Shown here: in pieces, positions 1 through 8,039 of the stretch
Numbering within the stretch: position 1 is the stretch's first letter
Layout of the letters: each line of letters begins with the position of its first letter
Assembly (NCBI GenBank): GCA_035720425.1
Contig: DASTOB010000126.1
Coordinates: 1-33,549, forward strand
Length of the DNA stretch: 33,549 bases
Direction: 5' to 3'
DNA from: DASTOB01 sp035720425
GTDB taxonomy: Bacteria; Chloroflexota; Limnocylindria; Limnocylindrales; CSP1-4
The notes under the pieces: model-generated
The model's database searches: none
What the model was told of the DNA's origin: nothing
What the model saw: the letters and a program-made list of their open reading frames with translations, nothing else
Position numbers and translations under genes: made by a program

Positions 1-184
1 TCGTCGTCTGCCCCGCCCGGGCGAGATCGACCGATCGGCCGAGCCGGCGCTCCAGGTTCGCGACGAACGCCTCGGCCGGCGTCAGCACCTCGAGGGCCAG
101 GACCGCCTCGTCGTCCACCGCGAGGTGGATCGGCCCCCACGGCGCGGCGACGGCGGCGACGAGGATCGGGGAGTCGGGCGGCAT
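1..184 (-). CDS. Methylated-DNA--protein-cysteine methyltransferase-like protein, N-terminal part (cut by window edge)
   Basis: The ATG is the complement of 182-184 and the frame stays open to the left edge, giving 61 residues. The peptide has the N-terminal pattern of Ogt/AdaB-type O6-alkylguanine-DNA alkyltransferases: a short strand, then PWGPIHLAVDDEAVLALEV, then a helix with FVANLERRLGRS. Members of this family remove alkyl groups from O6-guanine by suicidal transfer to a cysteine in a PCHRV motif, which lies outside the window and cannot be checked. It is divergent from the copper ATPase with a 78-bp gap, so the two may share control DNA. A different protein with a similar beta-rich N-terminus cannot be excluded. 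Confidence 0.5.
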   Translation of the reverse strand, partial: MPPDSPILVAAVAAPWGPIHLAVDDEAVLALEVLTPAEAFVANLERRLGRSVDLARAGQTT

Positions 185-222
185 GGGTCGCCGGTATTGT
201 GCCCGGATCGCGCCCCGGCGGC

Positions 223-264
223 TTGCTCCAGGCATCCCGCATCGGTTATACTCCCCTAGAGTAT
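223..264 (+). promoter_or_regulatory. Promoter and dyad operator of the copper ATPase gene; probable leaderless start
   Basis: A -35-like TTGCTC (223-228), an 18-nt spacer and a -10-like TATACT (247-252) precede the ATG at 263 by 10 nt, leaving no room for a ribosome binding site. A perfect dyad, ATACTC-N5-GAGTAT (248-264), covers the -10 and runs into the start codon. Copper-sensing repressors of the CsoR family often bind comparable TAC-rich/GTA-rich dyads at copA promoters; assignment to CsoR is inference, as no csoR gene is in the window. Confidence 0.6.
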
Positions 265-2980
265 GACGACCGAGTCCGCCGCAAGCCCAGTGTCCCCGTC
301 CGCCGCCTCCGCCCAGCCCGTCGAGGTCGCGCTGCCCGTCGCCGGGATGACGTGCGCGTCGTGCGTCAACCGGATCGAGCGGTTCCTCAAGAAGACGCCC
401 GGGGTCGAGGACGCGACGGTCAACCTCGCCACCGAGGTCGCGACGATCCGCTACCTGCCGGACGTGGCCGGTCGGACGGAGCTCGTCGGCGCGATCGAGG
501 CGGCCGGCTACGAGTTGAAGCCACAGGCCGCGCGGGCCGCGGACGACGTCGAGCCGACGCTCGCCGACGAGGTCGACGAGGGGATCGCAGAGCGGGCACG
601 CGAGACGCGGACCCTGCTCATCCAGTCCTCGGTCTCGATCGCGGCCGCGGTCGCGATCATGGTCGCGATGTTCTGGCCGCAGACGTCGGTGGCCATGGAG
701 GACATCAACAAGCTCATCCTCTGGCCTGCGACCTTCATCCAGTTCTGGGCCGGGCGACGGTTCTATCAGGCGGCATGGCGCGCCCTCCGCCACGGAACGA
801 CGACGATGGACACCCTCGTGGCCGCGGGAATCAGCGCGGCCTGGGGCTACAGCGTGTTCGTGACGATGTACCCGGAGATCATCCACGAAGCCGGGATGCA
901 CACGGAGACGTACTTCGACTCGTCGACGATCATCATCGGCCTCATCCTCCTCGGCCGGTGGCTCGAGGCCCGCGCCAAGGGCCAGACGACCGGCGCGATC
1001 CGTCGTCTCGTCGGCCTTCAGGCGAAGTCGGCCCGGCTCGTCCGCGGCGACGAGGAGGTCGACGTCCCGCTCGAGCAGGTGCAGCCGGGCGACCTGCTCC
1101 GGGTCCGGCCGGGCGAGAAGATCCCGGTCGACGGCCGCGTCGTCGAGGGCACCTCCGCCGTCGACGAGTCGATGCTCACCGGTGAGCCGATCCCGGCGAC
1201 GAAGCGTCCCGGCGACGAGGTCATCGGCGCGACGCTCAACACGGCCGGCAGCTTCGTCTTCCGCGCGACCCACGTGGGGCGCGACACCGCGCTCGCCCGG
1301 ATCGTCGAGATGGTCCAGCGCGCCCAGGGTTCCAAGGCGCCGATCCAGCGCCTGGCGGACCGGATCAGCGCGGTGTTCGTGCCGATCGTGTTCGTCATCG
1401 CCGGCGCGACCTTTGTGATCTGGTTGCTCGGCGGGCCGGAGCCGCGCCTGACCTTCGCCGTGACCGCCTTCATCGGCGTCGTCGTCATCGCCTGCCCGTG
1501 CGCGATGGGACTCGCCACGCCGACGGCGATCATGGTCGGGACCGGCCGCGGGGCGGAGGCGGGCATCCTCATCCGCGGTGGCGAGGCGCTCGAGGGCGCC
1601 CATCGGGTCGACACGGTGATCCTCGACAAGACCGGCACGCTCACCCTCGGCCGACCCGCCGTGGCGGAGATCGTCGCCGCCGCGCCGTTCGACGAGCGGA
1701 CCCTGCTCGATCTCGCCGGCGCCGCCGAGAAGGGCAGCGAACATCCCGTCGGGGCCGCCATCCACGCTCGGGCACGCGAGGACGAGCTCGGCTTCGGGCG
1801 CGTCGAAGGATTCGCCGCCGTCGCCGGCCACGGTGTCGAGGCGCTCGTCGACGGCCGTGCCGTCCTCGTCGGAAACGCCCGGCTGCTCGCCGAACGCGGC
1901 ATCGATGTCGAGGTGCTCGGCGACGCGGCCGGTCGGGCGGCAGCCGAGGGCCGCACCCCGGCGTACGTCGCGATCGACGGCCGGGCCGCCGGCTTCTTCG
2001 CCATCGCCGACCCGATCAAGGCGGAGGCCGCGGCGGCGGTCCGCGAGATGACCGCGCTCGGACTCGACGTGTGGCTCGTCACCGGCGACGCCCGATCGAC
2101 GGCGGAGGCGGTGGCGCGGCAGGTCGGGATCGCGCCGGATCACGTGCTCGCCGAGGTGCTGCCCGGCGACAAGGCCGCCAAGGTCGAGTCGCTCCAGGCG
2201 GACGGCCGGACCGTCGCGATGGTCGGCGACGGGATCAACGATGCGCCGGCGCTCGCCCAGGCCGATCTCGGCGTGGCGATCGGGACCGGTGCGGACGTGG
2301 CCATCGAGGCGTCCGACGTCACGCTCGTCGGTGGCGATCCGCGCGGCGTCGCGGCGGCCATCGGGCTGTCGCGCGCCACGATGCGGACGATCCGCCAGAA
2401 CCTGTTCTGGGCGTTCGCCTACAACGTGCTGCTCATCCCTGTGGCGATGGGCGCCCTCTTCCCGGCCTTCGGGGTCACGCTCAACCCGGCGCTGGCGGCC
2501 GGTGCGATGGCCCTCTCGTCGGTCGCCGTCGTGACGAACTCGCTCCGCCTCCGTGGCTACGATGCGCGGCCGGACGCGCATCGGCCAACCGGACGCGGCG
2601 TCGTCGCCCGAGCGCGGGAAGCGTGGTACCTCGTGGTCGTCGCGATCGCCTCGCTCCTTGCGGCCGGTGGCGTCATGGCGGCCGATCGCGCGATCGATGC
2701 CGGCGCCCAGCGCGTGGACGTCGTCGCGCGGGAGGTCAGGTTCGAGCCGGCCGAAGCCCATGTTCGGGCCGGCGATTGGGTCGTCATCACGCTGCGCAAC
2801 GAAGATCCGATCTTCCACGACCTCGAGGTCGAGGGGATCGCGAACGTCGACGTCGCCGCGCGGCCCGGCCAGACGGCACGGATCCGCGTCCGGATCGACC
2901 GCCCGGGGACGTACGAATTCGTCTGCACGGTGCCGGGCCACGCCGAGGCCGGCATGGTCGGCACGCTCGTCGTCGACTAG
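263..2980 (+). CDS. copA: Copper-transporting P1B-type ATPase with C-terminal cupredoxin domain
   Basis: A 905-residue inner-membrane copper exporter. In order: one HMA metal-binding domain with GMTCASC (C31, C34); membrane helices from about 118; actuator loop with TGEP at 306-309; the CPC transport motif (C411, C413); phosphorylation site DKTGT at D455; the HP motif at 494-495; and GDGIND at 655-660. The last helices carry the P1B-1 signatures YN (720-721) and MxxSS (749-753). After a basic linker comes an extra helix (about 786-806) and then a plastocyanin-like domain (818-905) with a full type I copper ligand set: H852, C888, H893, M898. Ordinary CopA proteins end near the MxxSS helix, so the tail is an addition. 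By topology it probably lies outside the membrane and could receive exported copper. The single frame is uninterrupted, so this is not two genes. Confidence 0.93.
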   Translation: MTTESAASPVSPSAASAQPVEVALPVAGMTCASCVNRIERFLKKTPGVEDATVNLATEVATIRYLPDVAGRTELVGAIEAAGYELKPQAARAADDVEPTLADEVDEGIAERARETRTLLIQSSVSIAAAVAIMVAMFWPQTSVAMEDINKLILWPATFIQFWAGRRFYQAAWRALRHGTTTMDTLVAAGISAAWGYSVFVTMYPEIIHEAGMHTETYFDSSTIIIGLILLGRWLEARAKGQTTGAIRRLVGLQAKSARLVRGDEEVDVPLEQVQPGDLLRVRPGEKIPVDGRVVEGTSAVDESMLTGEPIPATKRPGDEVIGATLNTAGSFVFRATHVGRDTALARIVEMVQRAQGSKAPIQRLADRISAVFVPIVFVIAGATFVIWLLGGPEPRLTFAVTAFIGVVVIACPCAMGLATPTAIMVGTGRGAEAGILIRGGEALEGAHRVDTVILDKTGTLTLGRPAVAEIVAAAPFDERTLLDLAGAAEKGSEHPVGAAIHARAREDELGFGRVEGFAAVAGHGVEALVDGRAVLVGNARLLAERGIDVEVLGDAAGRAAAEGRTPAYVAIDGRAAGFFAIADPIKAEAAAAVREMTALGLDVWLVTGDARSTAEAVARQVGIAPDHVLAEVLPGDKAAKVESLQADGRTVAMVGDGINDAPALAQADLGVAIGTGADVAIEASDVTLVGGDPRGVAAAIGLSRATMRTIRQNLFWAFAYNVLLIPVAMGALFPAFGVTLNPALAAGAMALSSVAVVTNSLRLRGYDARPDAHRPTGRGVVARAREAWYLVVVAIASLLAAGGVMAADRAIDAGAQRVDVVAREVRFEPAEAHVRAGDWVVITLRNEDPIFHDLEVEGIANVDVAARPGQTARIRVRIDRPGTYEFVCTVPGHAEAGMVGTLVVD

Positions 2981-3009
2981 GGCGAGTCCGTCGCGACTGC
3001 TCCTGGTTG

Positions 3010-3240
3010 TCAGCTCGTGACGCGGCCGGCGTCGACGAGGTAGCGGAGAAACCGAAGCCGCTCGATCTCGCGGACCGTCCAGCCGCCGTCGATCGGGCCG
3101 ATCCCGATCGAGTACGCGGTCAGGTTGCCGGCCTCCGCCGGCGTCATCCCCTTGATCGCCAGGAGCCGGTACGTCGTTCTCGCCGGCCGACGGTCGGCGG
3201 GGGCGGATCGGCGTGAGGGTCGGCGGGTCGTCGTGTTCAT
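3010..3240 (-). CDS. Small conserved-looking protein of unknown function (76 aa)
   Basis: The start ATG (3238-3240 complement) has a GAGGAG Shine-Dalgarno sequence 7 nt upstream. The N-terminal 20 residues are basic and Ser/Thr/Pro-rich. The rest has a compact pattern: LLAIKGMTPAEAGNLTAY, a Gly/Ile turn, then WTVREIERLRFLRYL. That looks like a small helical fold in which a helix, a glycine loop and a second helix pack together. I do not know a function. It converges with the copper ATPase (29 nt between stops) and is divergent from the thioesterase gene. The good ribosome binding site and non-random hydrophobic pattern support it being real. Confidence 0.6.
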   Translation of the reverse strand: MNTTTRRPSRRSAPADRRPARTTYRLLAIKGMTPAEAGNLTAYSIGIGPIDGGWTVREIERLRFLRYLVDAGRVTS

Positions 3241-3355
3241 CGCGGTCTCCTCGGCTGCGGTTGGTCATCCGAGGTTCGGCCTGAGTCCGGGCCGCGCGGA
3301 TCGGTCAGGCGGGCAGAACGTGGGAACGGGCGACTCAGATCGACCGTGTGGCGCC

Positions 3356-3361
3356 TATAGT
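3356..3361 (+). promoter_or_regulatory. -10 element of the thioesterase gene
   Basis: TATAGT lies 9 nt before the ATG at 3371, with no purine-rich ribosome binding site between. No good -35 is visible at 16-18 nt upstream. The layout again suggests a leaderless or near-leaderless transcript. Confidence 0.45.
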
Positions 3362-3370
3362 CGACCCGGC

Positions 3371-3865
3371 ATGGCTGCTCCGCGCGCGCGGCTCCCCGTT
3401 CCGGACGATTCCCGTGACCTGCCGGGGACGTTCGCCCATCGGCGCGACATCGAGGTTCGGTTCGCCGATACCGACGCCATGGGACACGTCAACAACGCCG
3501 CGTACCTCACCTACTGCGAGATCGCCCGGGCCGACTACTACGAGCGCGTGACCGGGCGCCCGCTGCCGCTCGGCGCCCACGGAGCGGAGGAGGGGATGAT
3601 CCTCGCCGAGGTCCGGATGACGTATCGCGCGCCCGCCTTCTACGGCGAGACCCTGGCTGTCGAGACGCGCGTGTCGCGGGTCGGCCGATCGAGCTTCTCG
3701 ATGGAGCACCGGATCACCGCCCCGGCAAGCCGCTACGGCCAGGCGCGCCTCATCGCGGTCGCGGACTCCGTGCTCGTGTCGTACGACTACGCGGCGGAAC
3801 GCCCGATCGCCGTGCCCGGTCACCTCCGCTCGGCGATCGACGAGTTCGAGGGCTCGGTCGGCTGA
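3371..3865 (+). CDS. Acyl-CoA thioesterase, 4HBT/YbgC-like hotdog fold
   Basis: 164 residues. The open frame extends upstream to 3125, but ATG 3371 is chosen because it sits just below a TATAGT -10 element and directly before the conserved domain. The 4-hydroxybenzoyl-CoA thioesterase-like signature is clear: VRFADTDAMGHVNNAAYLTYCEIARADYY, with the catalytic-type Asp in DTDAMGHVNN, then the central beta strands MILAEVRMTYRAPAFYGETLAVETRV. Such enzymes hydrolyse acyl-CoA or acyl-ACP thioesters in the cytoplasm. It converges on the fatty-acid synthase gene fabF, 27 nt away, which fits a lipid-related role. The substrate cannot be read from the sequence. Confidence 0.85.
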   Translation: MAAPRARLPVPDDSRDLPGTFAHRRDIEVRFADTDAMGHVNNAAYLTYCEIARADYYERVTGRPLPLGAHGAEEGMILAEVRMTYRAPAFYGETLAVETRVSRVGRSSFSMEHRITAPASRYGQARLIAVADSVLVSYDYAAERPIAVPGHLRSAIDEFEGSVG

Positions 3866-3868
3866 CCG

Positions 3869-3886
3869 GTCGCGCCGGCCGGCGAC
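3869..3886. terminator. Hairpin between two convergent genes
   Basis: The 27-nt gap between the thioesterase and fabF stops holds GTCGC...GCGAC arms enclosing the palindrome CGCCGGCCGGCG (3873-3884). It could end transcription from both sides, but there is no T-tract, so a role as an intrinsic terminator is uncertain. Confidence 0.3.
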
Positions 3887-3892
3887 GTTCCG

Positions 3893-5161
3893 TCAGGCCA
3901 CGAAGCGGCGGAAGACGGCCACCGCGTTCTGGCCGCCGAACCCGAAGCCGTTGACGATCGCGGTGTCGACGCGGGCCTCGCGCTTGACGAGCGGGACGTA
4001 GTCGAGGTCGCACTCGGGGTCAGGGTTCTCGAGGTTCGCCGTCGGGGCGATGAGGCCGGTCTCGATCGAGCGGATCGCCGCGATCGCAGCTACCGCACCG
4101 GCCGCCCCGAGGAGGTGGCCGACCATCGATTTCGGCGACGAGATCGGGACGCGGTAGGCGTGGTCGCCGAACGCCGCCTTGATCGCCCGCGTCTCGGTCA
4201 CGTCGTTGAGCGGGGTCGATGTCCCGTGGGCGACGATGTAGTCGACCTCGTCGGGCGCGATCCCGGCGTGTTGGAGGGCCCGCGTCATCGCCAGCGCCGC
4301 GCCGCGTCCGGTTGGCTCGGGCGCACTGATGTGGAACGCATCCGCTGTGAGGGCGGCACCGATCACTTCGGCCCGGATCGTCGCCCCGCGCGCGAGGGCG
4401 TGCTCGGCCGACTCGATGACGCACACCCCGGCTCCCTCGCCGAACAGGAACCCGTCGCGGTCGCGGTCGAACGGGCGCGAGGCATGTTCAGGGTCGTCGT
4501 TGCGCTTGGAGAGGGCGCCCATGTTGCCGAGGGCGGCGAAGGCGATCGGCAGGAGCGGCGCCTCCGAGCCGCCGGCGAGGACCACGTCGCACTCGCCGCT
4601 CTGGATCAGGCGGAGGGCATCCTGGAACGCGATCACGCCGCTCGCGCAGGCGGCGACCTGGGTCATGACCGGCCCGGTCAGGCCGTACTTCATCGACACC
4701 TGCGCCGCCGCCATCGACCCGGACAGGGCGGGGATCGCGAACGGCGAAACCTGGCCCGGACCGCGTTCGCGGAGCGTGTCGGCGCCGTCGGTGACCTGTT
4801 CCATGCCGCCGCCGCCGGTGTTGATCACGACGGCGGCGCGGTCGCGCCGCTCGATCGGCCAGTCGGAGAAGTCGAGGCCGGCGTCCTCGACGGCCTCCTT
4901 GGCGGCACCGACACCGAAGTGGATGAAGCGGCTCATCCGGCGCGCCATCTTCCGATCGAGGGCGATCGTCGGATCGTAGTCCTTGACCTCGGCCGCGATC
5001 CGGACGTCGAACCCGGTCGCGTCGAATGACGTGATCGGACCGGCACCGCTCACGCCCGCGAGCAGGTTCGCCCAGTACGTGGGCGCGTCGTTGCCGATCG
5101 GCGTCACGGCGCCGATTCCGGTCACGACGGCGCGGCGGGCAGGATCAGCGCTGGGCGGCAC
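3893..5161 (-). CDS. fabF: 3-oxoacyl-ACP synthase II (KAS II), copy 1
   Basis: 422 residues, normal for FabF. It condenses malonyl-ACP with acyl-ACP in fatty-acid elongation. The Cys-His-His triad is intact: C172 in AACASG, H312 in AHGTSTPLND and H349 in SPKSMVGHLLGAAGA, with the conserved K344. The C-terminal GFGFGGQNA loop is present. The start is GTG (5159-5161 complement) with AGAGGTG as ribosome binding site 4-5 nt upstream. It lies downstream of fabD and a second fabF on the same strand, but a 476-nt gap with repeats and its own dyad separates it, so it probably has its own promoter. A polyketide-type KAS is less likely because all flanking genes point to fatty-acid synthesis. Confidence 0.93.
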   Translation of the reverse strand: MPPSADPARRAVVTGIGAVTPIGNDAPTYWANLLAGVSGAGPITSFDATGFDVRIAAEVKDYDPTIALDRKMARRMSRFIHFGVGAAKEAVEDAGLDFSDWPIERRDRAAVVINTGGGGMEQVTDGADTLRERGPGQVSPFAIPALSGSMAAAQVSMKYGLTGPVMTQVAACASGVIAFQDALRLIQSGECDVVLAGGSEAPLLPIAFAALGNMGALSKRNDDPEHASRPFDRDRDGFLFGEGAGVCVIESAEHALARGATIRAEVIGAALTADAFHISAPEPTGRGAALAMTRALQHAGIAPDEVDYIVAHGTSTPLNDVTETRAIKAAFGDHAYRVPISSPKSMVGHLLGAAGAVAAIAAIRSIETGLIAPTANLENPDPECDLDYVPLVKREARVDTAIVNGFGFGGQNAVAVFRRFVA

Positions 5162-5178
5162 GGTTCACCTCTGAGTGG

Positions 5179-5208
5179 AAGGTCGCCCGGATGATACCGG
5201 GTGACCTT
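5179..5208 (-). promoter_or_regulatory. 12-bp inverted repeat around a -10-like TATCAT in front of fabF copy 1
   Basis: Read on the minus strand, AAGGTCACCCGG and CCGGGCGACCTT flank TATCAT, with 11 of 12 Watson-Crick pairs and one G-U if RNA. It ends 17 nt before the GTG start. It is either a repressor operator centred on a -10 element or a leader hairpin. No convincing -35 is seen. No T-tract follows, so a terminator is less likely. Confidence 0.45.
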
Positions 5209-5374
5209 CCGGCCGATCGCCGACGTGGGTCACGTTGCGGTCGCACCCAACGCATGCGTGAATGAAACTCGCGTTCCGCACGCTCGGCCACGTGAGCGTT
5301 CTGTCAGATCCGGCTGTCCGGCGAGCGTGCGCGCGACCGTTCTCAGTCACGTGCGAATTGGCGCGCGGGCGCAA

Positions 5375-5600
5375 GGCGACCGCGAGGACCCGAGTCGGCT
5401 CGAGCCCGACGGTGGCTCAGCGGGCGCAGGCGCAAGGCGACGCCGAGCACCGAACCCACCTCGAACCGAGGGCGACTCAGCGGCCCCGGGCGCAGGGCGA
5501 CCGCGAGGACCCGAGTCGGCTCGAGCCCGACGGTGGCTCAGCGGGCGCAGGCGCAAGGCGACACCGAGCACCGGAGCGAGCGCGCCCCAAGGCGCGTGAG
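5375..5600. repeat. Tandem degenerate 60-61-bp repeat, about 3.5 units
   Basis: Units begin with GGCGAC at 5375, 5436, 5496 and 5557. Units 1 and 3 plus the start of the following unit form a 78-bp direct duplication (5375-5452 and 5496-5573) with one mismatch, offset 121 bp. Each unit also carries a CGAG...GGCTCAGCGG-like core. The block lies in the 476-nt gap between the two fabF genes (5162-5637). Open frames run through it on both strands, but their peptides are Arg/Ala/Pro-rich and change with the repeat, so I read the gap as non-coding. There are no unique spacers. Confidence 0.8.
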
Positions 5601-5637
5601 CGAGGAGCACAGGTGTCAACGCGGCGAGTGCGCCCGA

Positions 5638-6900
5638 TCAGTCACCGTCGTACCGCTTGAAGATGACGGCTCCGTTGTGGCCGCCCAGCCCGATATTGTT
5701 CGACAGCGCGTAGCGGATCGGCATCGGGGTCGCGTCGGTTACCACCCACAGGTCGACCTCCGGGTCCCGGTCTCGGTAGTTGATCGTCGGCGGCACGCAC
5801 TGCTGGTCGACCGACAGCACCGTCGCGAACGCCTCGAACGCCCCGGCGCCGCCCATCATGTGCCCGGTCATCGACTTCGTCGCGCTGATCGCGACCTTCG
5901 GAGTGTGCTCGCCGAAGACCGTCCAGATCGCCTCGGCCTCGCGCTTGTCGCCCATCGGCGTCGACGTCCCGTGCGGGTTGATGAGGTCGACCTCGACGGC
6001 CGGCACGCCGCGGCGATCGAGCGCCATCTTCATCGCCCGGGCCGAGCCAGTTCCGCCCTCGATCGGCTGGATCATGTCCCACCCATCGGCAGCCGATCCG
6101 TAGCCGACCACCTCAGCATAGATGTGCGCACCGCGCGCCTTCGCCAGCTCGAGGTCCTCGAGGAACAGGGACGCCGCACCCTCGCCGAGGACGAACCCGT
6201 CACGGGTCAGGTCGAACGGGCGCGACACGGTCGAGATCGGCTCTCCGGGCCGCGGGTTGCCGAGCCCGCGCATGTTGCCGAACCCGGCGTGGGCGACCTC
6301 GAGGAGCGGCGCCTCCGTGGAGCCGGAGATGACCGCGATGCAGTCGCCGCGCCGGATCGCCTCCGCGCCCTCCGCGACGTTGTGCGTGCCGGTCGCGCAG
6401 GCCGACACGATGCACACGTTGTGCCCGATCGCCCCCGTCTCGATGGCGATCATCCCCGAGCACGAGTCGACGAGCGCGTTGGCGATGAACGTGGGGGCGA
6501 CGCGGTCCGGCCCCTTGTCGAGGAGGGTCCGGAAGTTGTCGATCATGAGCTGCTGGCCACCGGCGCCGGAGCCGAACACGACGCCGACGTCGGTCCGGTT
6601 CGAGTCATCGATGACGAACCCGGAGTCGGCGAGGGCCTGCTTCGCGGCGGCGACGCCGAAATGGAGGCTCGTCTCGCTTCGCCGGGCGGCCTTCGGATCC
6701 ATCCACGCGCGGGCGTCGAAGTCGCGGACCTCGCCGGCGGCCTTCTGCTCGTACGGTGACGTGTCGAACTTGGTGATCTCGCCGATCCCGGACACGCCGC
6801 GGATCAGGTTCGACCAGGCGGTCTCGCGGTCGTTGCCGACCGGGCTGATGACGCCGAGTCCGGTGACGGCGACGCGGCGGGAGTAATCGGGTGTGCGCAC
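5638..6900 (-). CDS. fabF: 3-oxoacyl-ACP synthase II (KAS II), copy 2
   Basis: 420 residues, GTG start. Catalytic residues are complete: C168 in VSACATGTHN, H310 in NPHGTSTPMGD, K342 and H347 in TKSMTGHMMGGAGA; the C-terminal GLGGHNGAVIF loop is present. It follows fabD by 36 nt on the same strand, so the pair is very likely one transcript. It is clearly diverged from copy 1 (for example INPHGT against VAHGT, and GHMMGG against GHLLGA), so this is not a recent duplication and the two may differ in chain-length preference. A GGAGG lies about 13 nt before the GTG, longer than ideal, so the exact start is less sure than the gene. Confidence 0.93.
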   Translation of the reverse strand: MRTPDYSRRVAVTGLGVISPVGNDRETAWSNLIRGVSGIGEITKFDTSPYEQKAAGEVRDFDARAWMDPKAARRSETSLHFGVAAAKQALADSGFVIDDSNRTDVGVVFGSGAGGQQLMIDNFRTLLDKGPDRVAPTFIANALVDSCSGMIAIETGAIGHNVCIVSACATGTHNVAEGAEAIRRGDCIAVISGSTEAPLLEVAHAGFGNMRGLGNPRPGEPISTVSRPFDLTRDGFVLGEGAASLFLEDLELAKARGAHIYAEVVGYGSAADGWDMIQPIEGGTGSARAMKMALDRRGVPAVEVDLINPHGTSTPMGDKREAEAIWTVFGEHTPKVAISATKSMTGHMMGGAGAFEAFATVLSVDQQCVPPTINYRDRDPEVDLWVVTDATPMPIRYALSNNIGLGGHNGAVIFKRYDGD

Positions 6901-6936
6901 GGGTGAGGAAGTCCTCCGGTTGAGTTCGTCGAAGCG

Positions 6937-7905
6937 TCAGGCCGGCGCGGTCGTCGCGCCGGATGGAATGGCGAGGCCGCCGGGTGCGCTGGGGTCGTCA
7001 ATGGCGACCGCCTCCGCCTCCGGGGCGATCCGTTTGATGAGGCCGGTCAGCACGCGACCGGGACCGATCTCGAGGAACGTCGTCACGCCCGCGCTGCGCA
7101 TCCGCTCGACGGCCGCGACCCAGTCGACGCCCGCCGTGAGGTGCTCGACGAGCTCGGCCCGGCACCCCTCCGCGGTCGTGATCGGGCGGGCGTCCGCGTT
7201 CGCGAGGAGTGGGACGGCCGGGTCGTGGAACTCGACCGCGCTGAGCACCGCGCGCATGCCCTCGGCCGCCTCCGCCATGAGCGGCGAGTGCGCGGCGACC
7301 GAAACCGGCAGGACGATCGCCTTTCGGGCGCCGAGGTCCTTCGCGATCCGGGCGGCCGCCTCGATGGCCGCGCGCTCGCCGGAGACGACCACCTGGCCCG
7401 GTGCGTTGCGATTGGCGACCCCGAACGTGCCGTGGGCACCGGCCGCCGCGACCAGTTCCGGCAGCATGGCTTCGTCGAGCCCGATGATCGCCGCCATCGC
7501 GCCATCACGGCCCTGGCCGGAGGCCTGCATGAGTCGCCCGCGCTCTCGCACGAGGCGGATCCCATCGGCGAGCGACAGCGCACCCGCCGCGACCATCGCC
7601 GAGTACTGGCCCATGGAGTGCCCCGCGGCGAACGCCGGATCGAGGTCCGATCCCTCCGCCGCGAGATGCTCGCGCAAGGCGCGCAGATAGGCGATCGACG
7701 TGGCAAGGAGCGCCGGCTGGGCGTTCTCCGTCCGGTCGAGCGTCTCCGCCGGGCCGCCCCACGCAAGGTCCGTGATCGGCTCGCCGAGTGCCGCATCGGC
7801 CTCCCGCAGGACTGCCGCCGCCGCGGCCGACGCGGACGCGAGGGCCCGGCCCATGCCGACGGACTGGGACCCCTGGCCCGGGAAGACGAACGCGATGCGG
7901 CTCAA
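6937..7905 (-). CDS. fabD: Malonyl-CoA:ACP transacylase
   Basis: 322 residues. Loads malonate from CoA onto acyl carrier protein, supplying extender units to the FabF enzymes next door. The frame is open further upstream to 8010, but I choose the TTG at 7903-7905 because it follows GGAGGT by 4 nt and gives the canonical FabD beginning MSRIAFVFPGQGSQ. The nucleophile elbow GHSMGQ has S97, with Gln in place of the frequent Glu. LVRERGRLMQ carries the malonate-binding Arg, VAAHSPLM the catalytic His and NAPGQVVVSG the usual core strand. First gene of a fabD-fabF unit; divergent from the MarR-type gene across 134 bp. No acpP, fabG or fabH is beside it. Confidence 0.92.
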   Translation of the reverse strand: MSRIAFVFPGQGSQSVGMGRALASASAAAAAVLREADAALGEPITDLAWGGPAETLDRTENAQPALLATSIAYLRALREHLAAEGSDLDPAFAAGHSMGQYSAMVAAGALSLADGIRLVRERGRLMQASGQGRDGAMAAIIGLDEAMLPELVAAAGAHGTFGVANRNAPGQVVVSGERAAIEAAARIAKDLGARKAIVLPVSVAAHSPLMAEAAEGMRAVLSAVEFHDPAVPLLANADARPITTAEGCRAELVEHLTAGVDWVAAVERMRSAGVTTFLEIGPGRVLTGLIKRIAPEAEAVAIDDPSAPGGLAIPSGATTAPA

Positions 7906-8004
7906 ACGACCTCCGGAATGGACTCGCGCTGAAACGGCGCGAGGCGCGAAACTGGGACGATTGTCGGCGTCGCACGCGCGCCGGAGCGTGAGATGCATGC
8001 GCGA

Positions 8005-8033
8005 TTGCACGCACCGTTCCGTGCCCGTACGCT
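8005..8033 (+). promoter_or_regulatory. Promoter of the MarR-family gene
   Basis: TTGCAC (8005-8010), a 17-nt spacer and TACGCT (8028-8033), with the ATG at 8040 only 6 nt further on. Transcription would begin at or near the start codon. GCGTG/CACGC arms separated by 17 nt (7986-8012) overlap the -35 and could be part of an operator shared with fabD. Confidence 0.55.
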
Positions 8034-8039
8034 TCAGCG

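Noticed and set aside
1498..3216. Plus-strand open frame of 572 codons overlapping the copper ATPase
   Set aside because: It is a frame-shifted reading of copA with an Arg-rich peptide; the copA frame has every P-type motif intact.
5375..5600. CRISPR array
   Set aside because: The units are contiguous, with no unique spacers of constant length, and no cas gene is nearby.
5201..5660. Open frames in the gap between the two fabF genes
   Set aside because: Their peptides only reflect the 60-bp DNA repeat and are equally poor on both strands.
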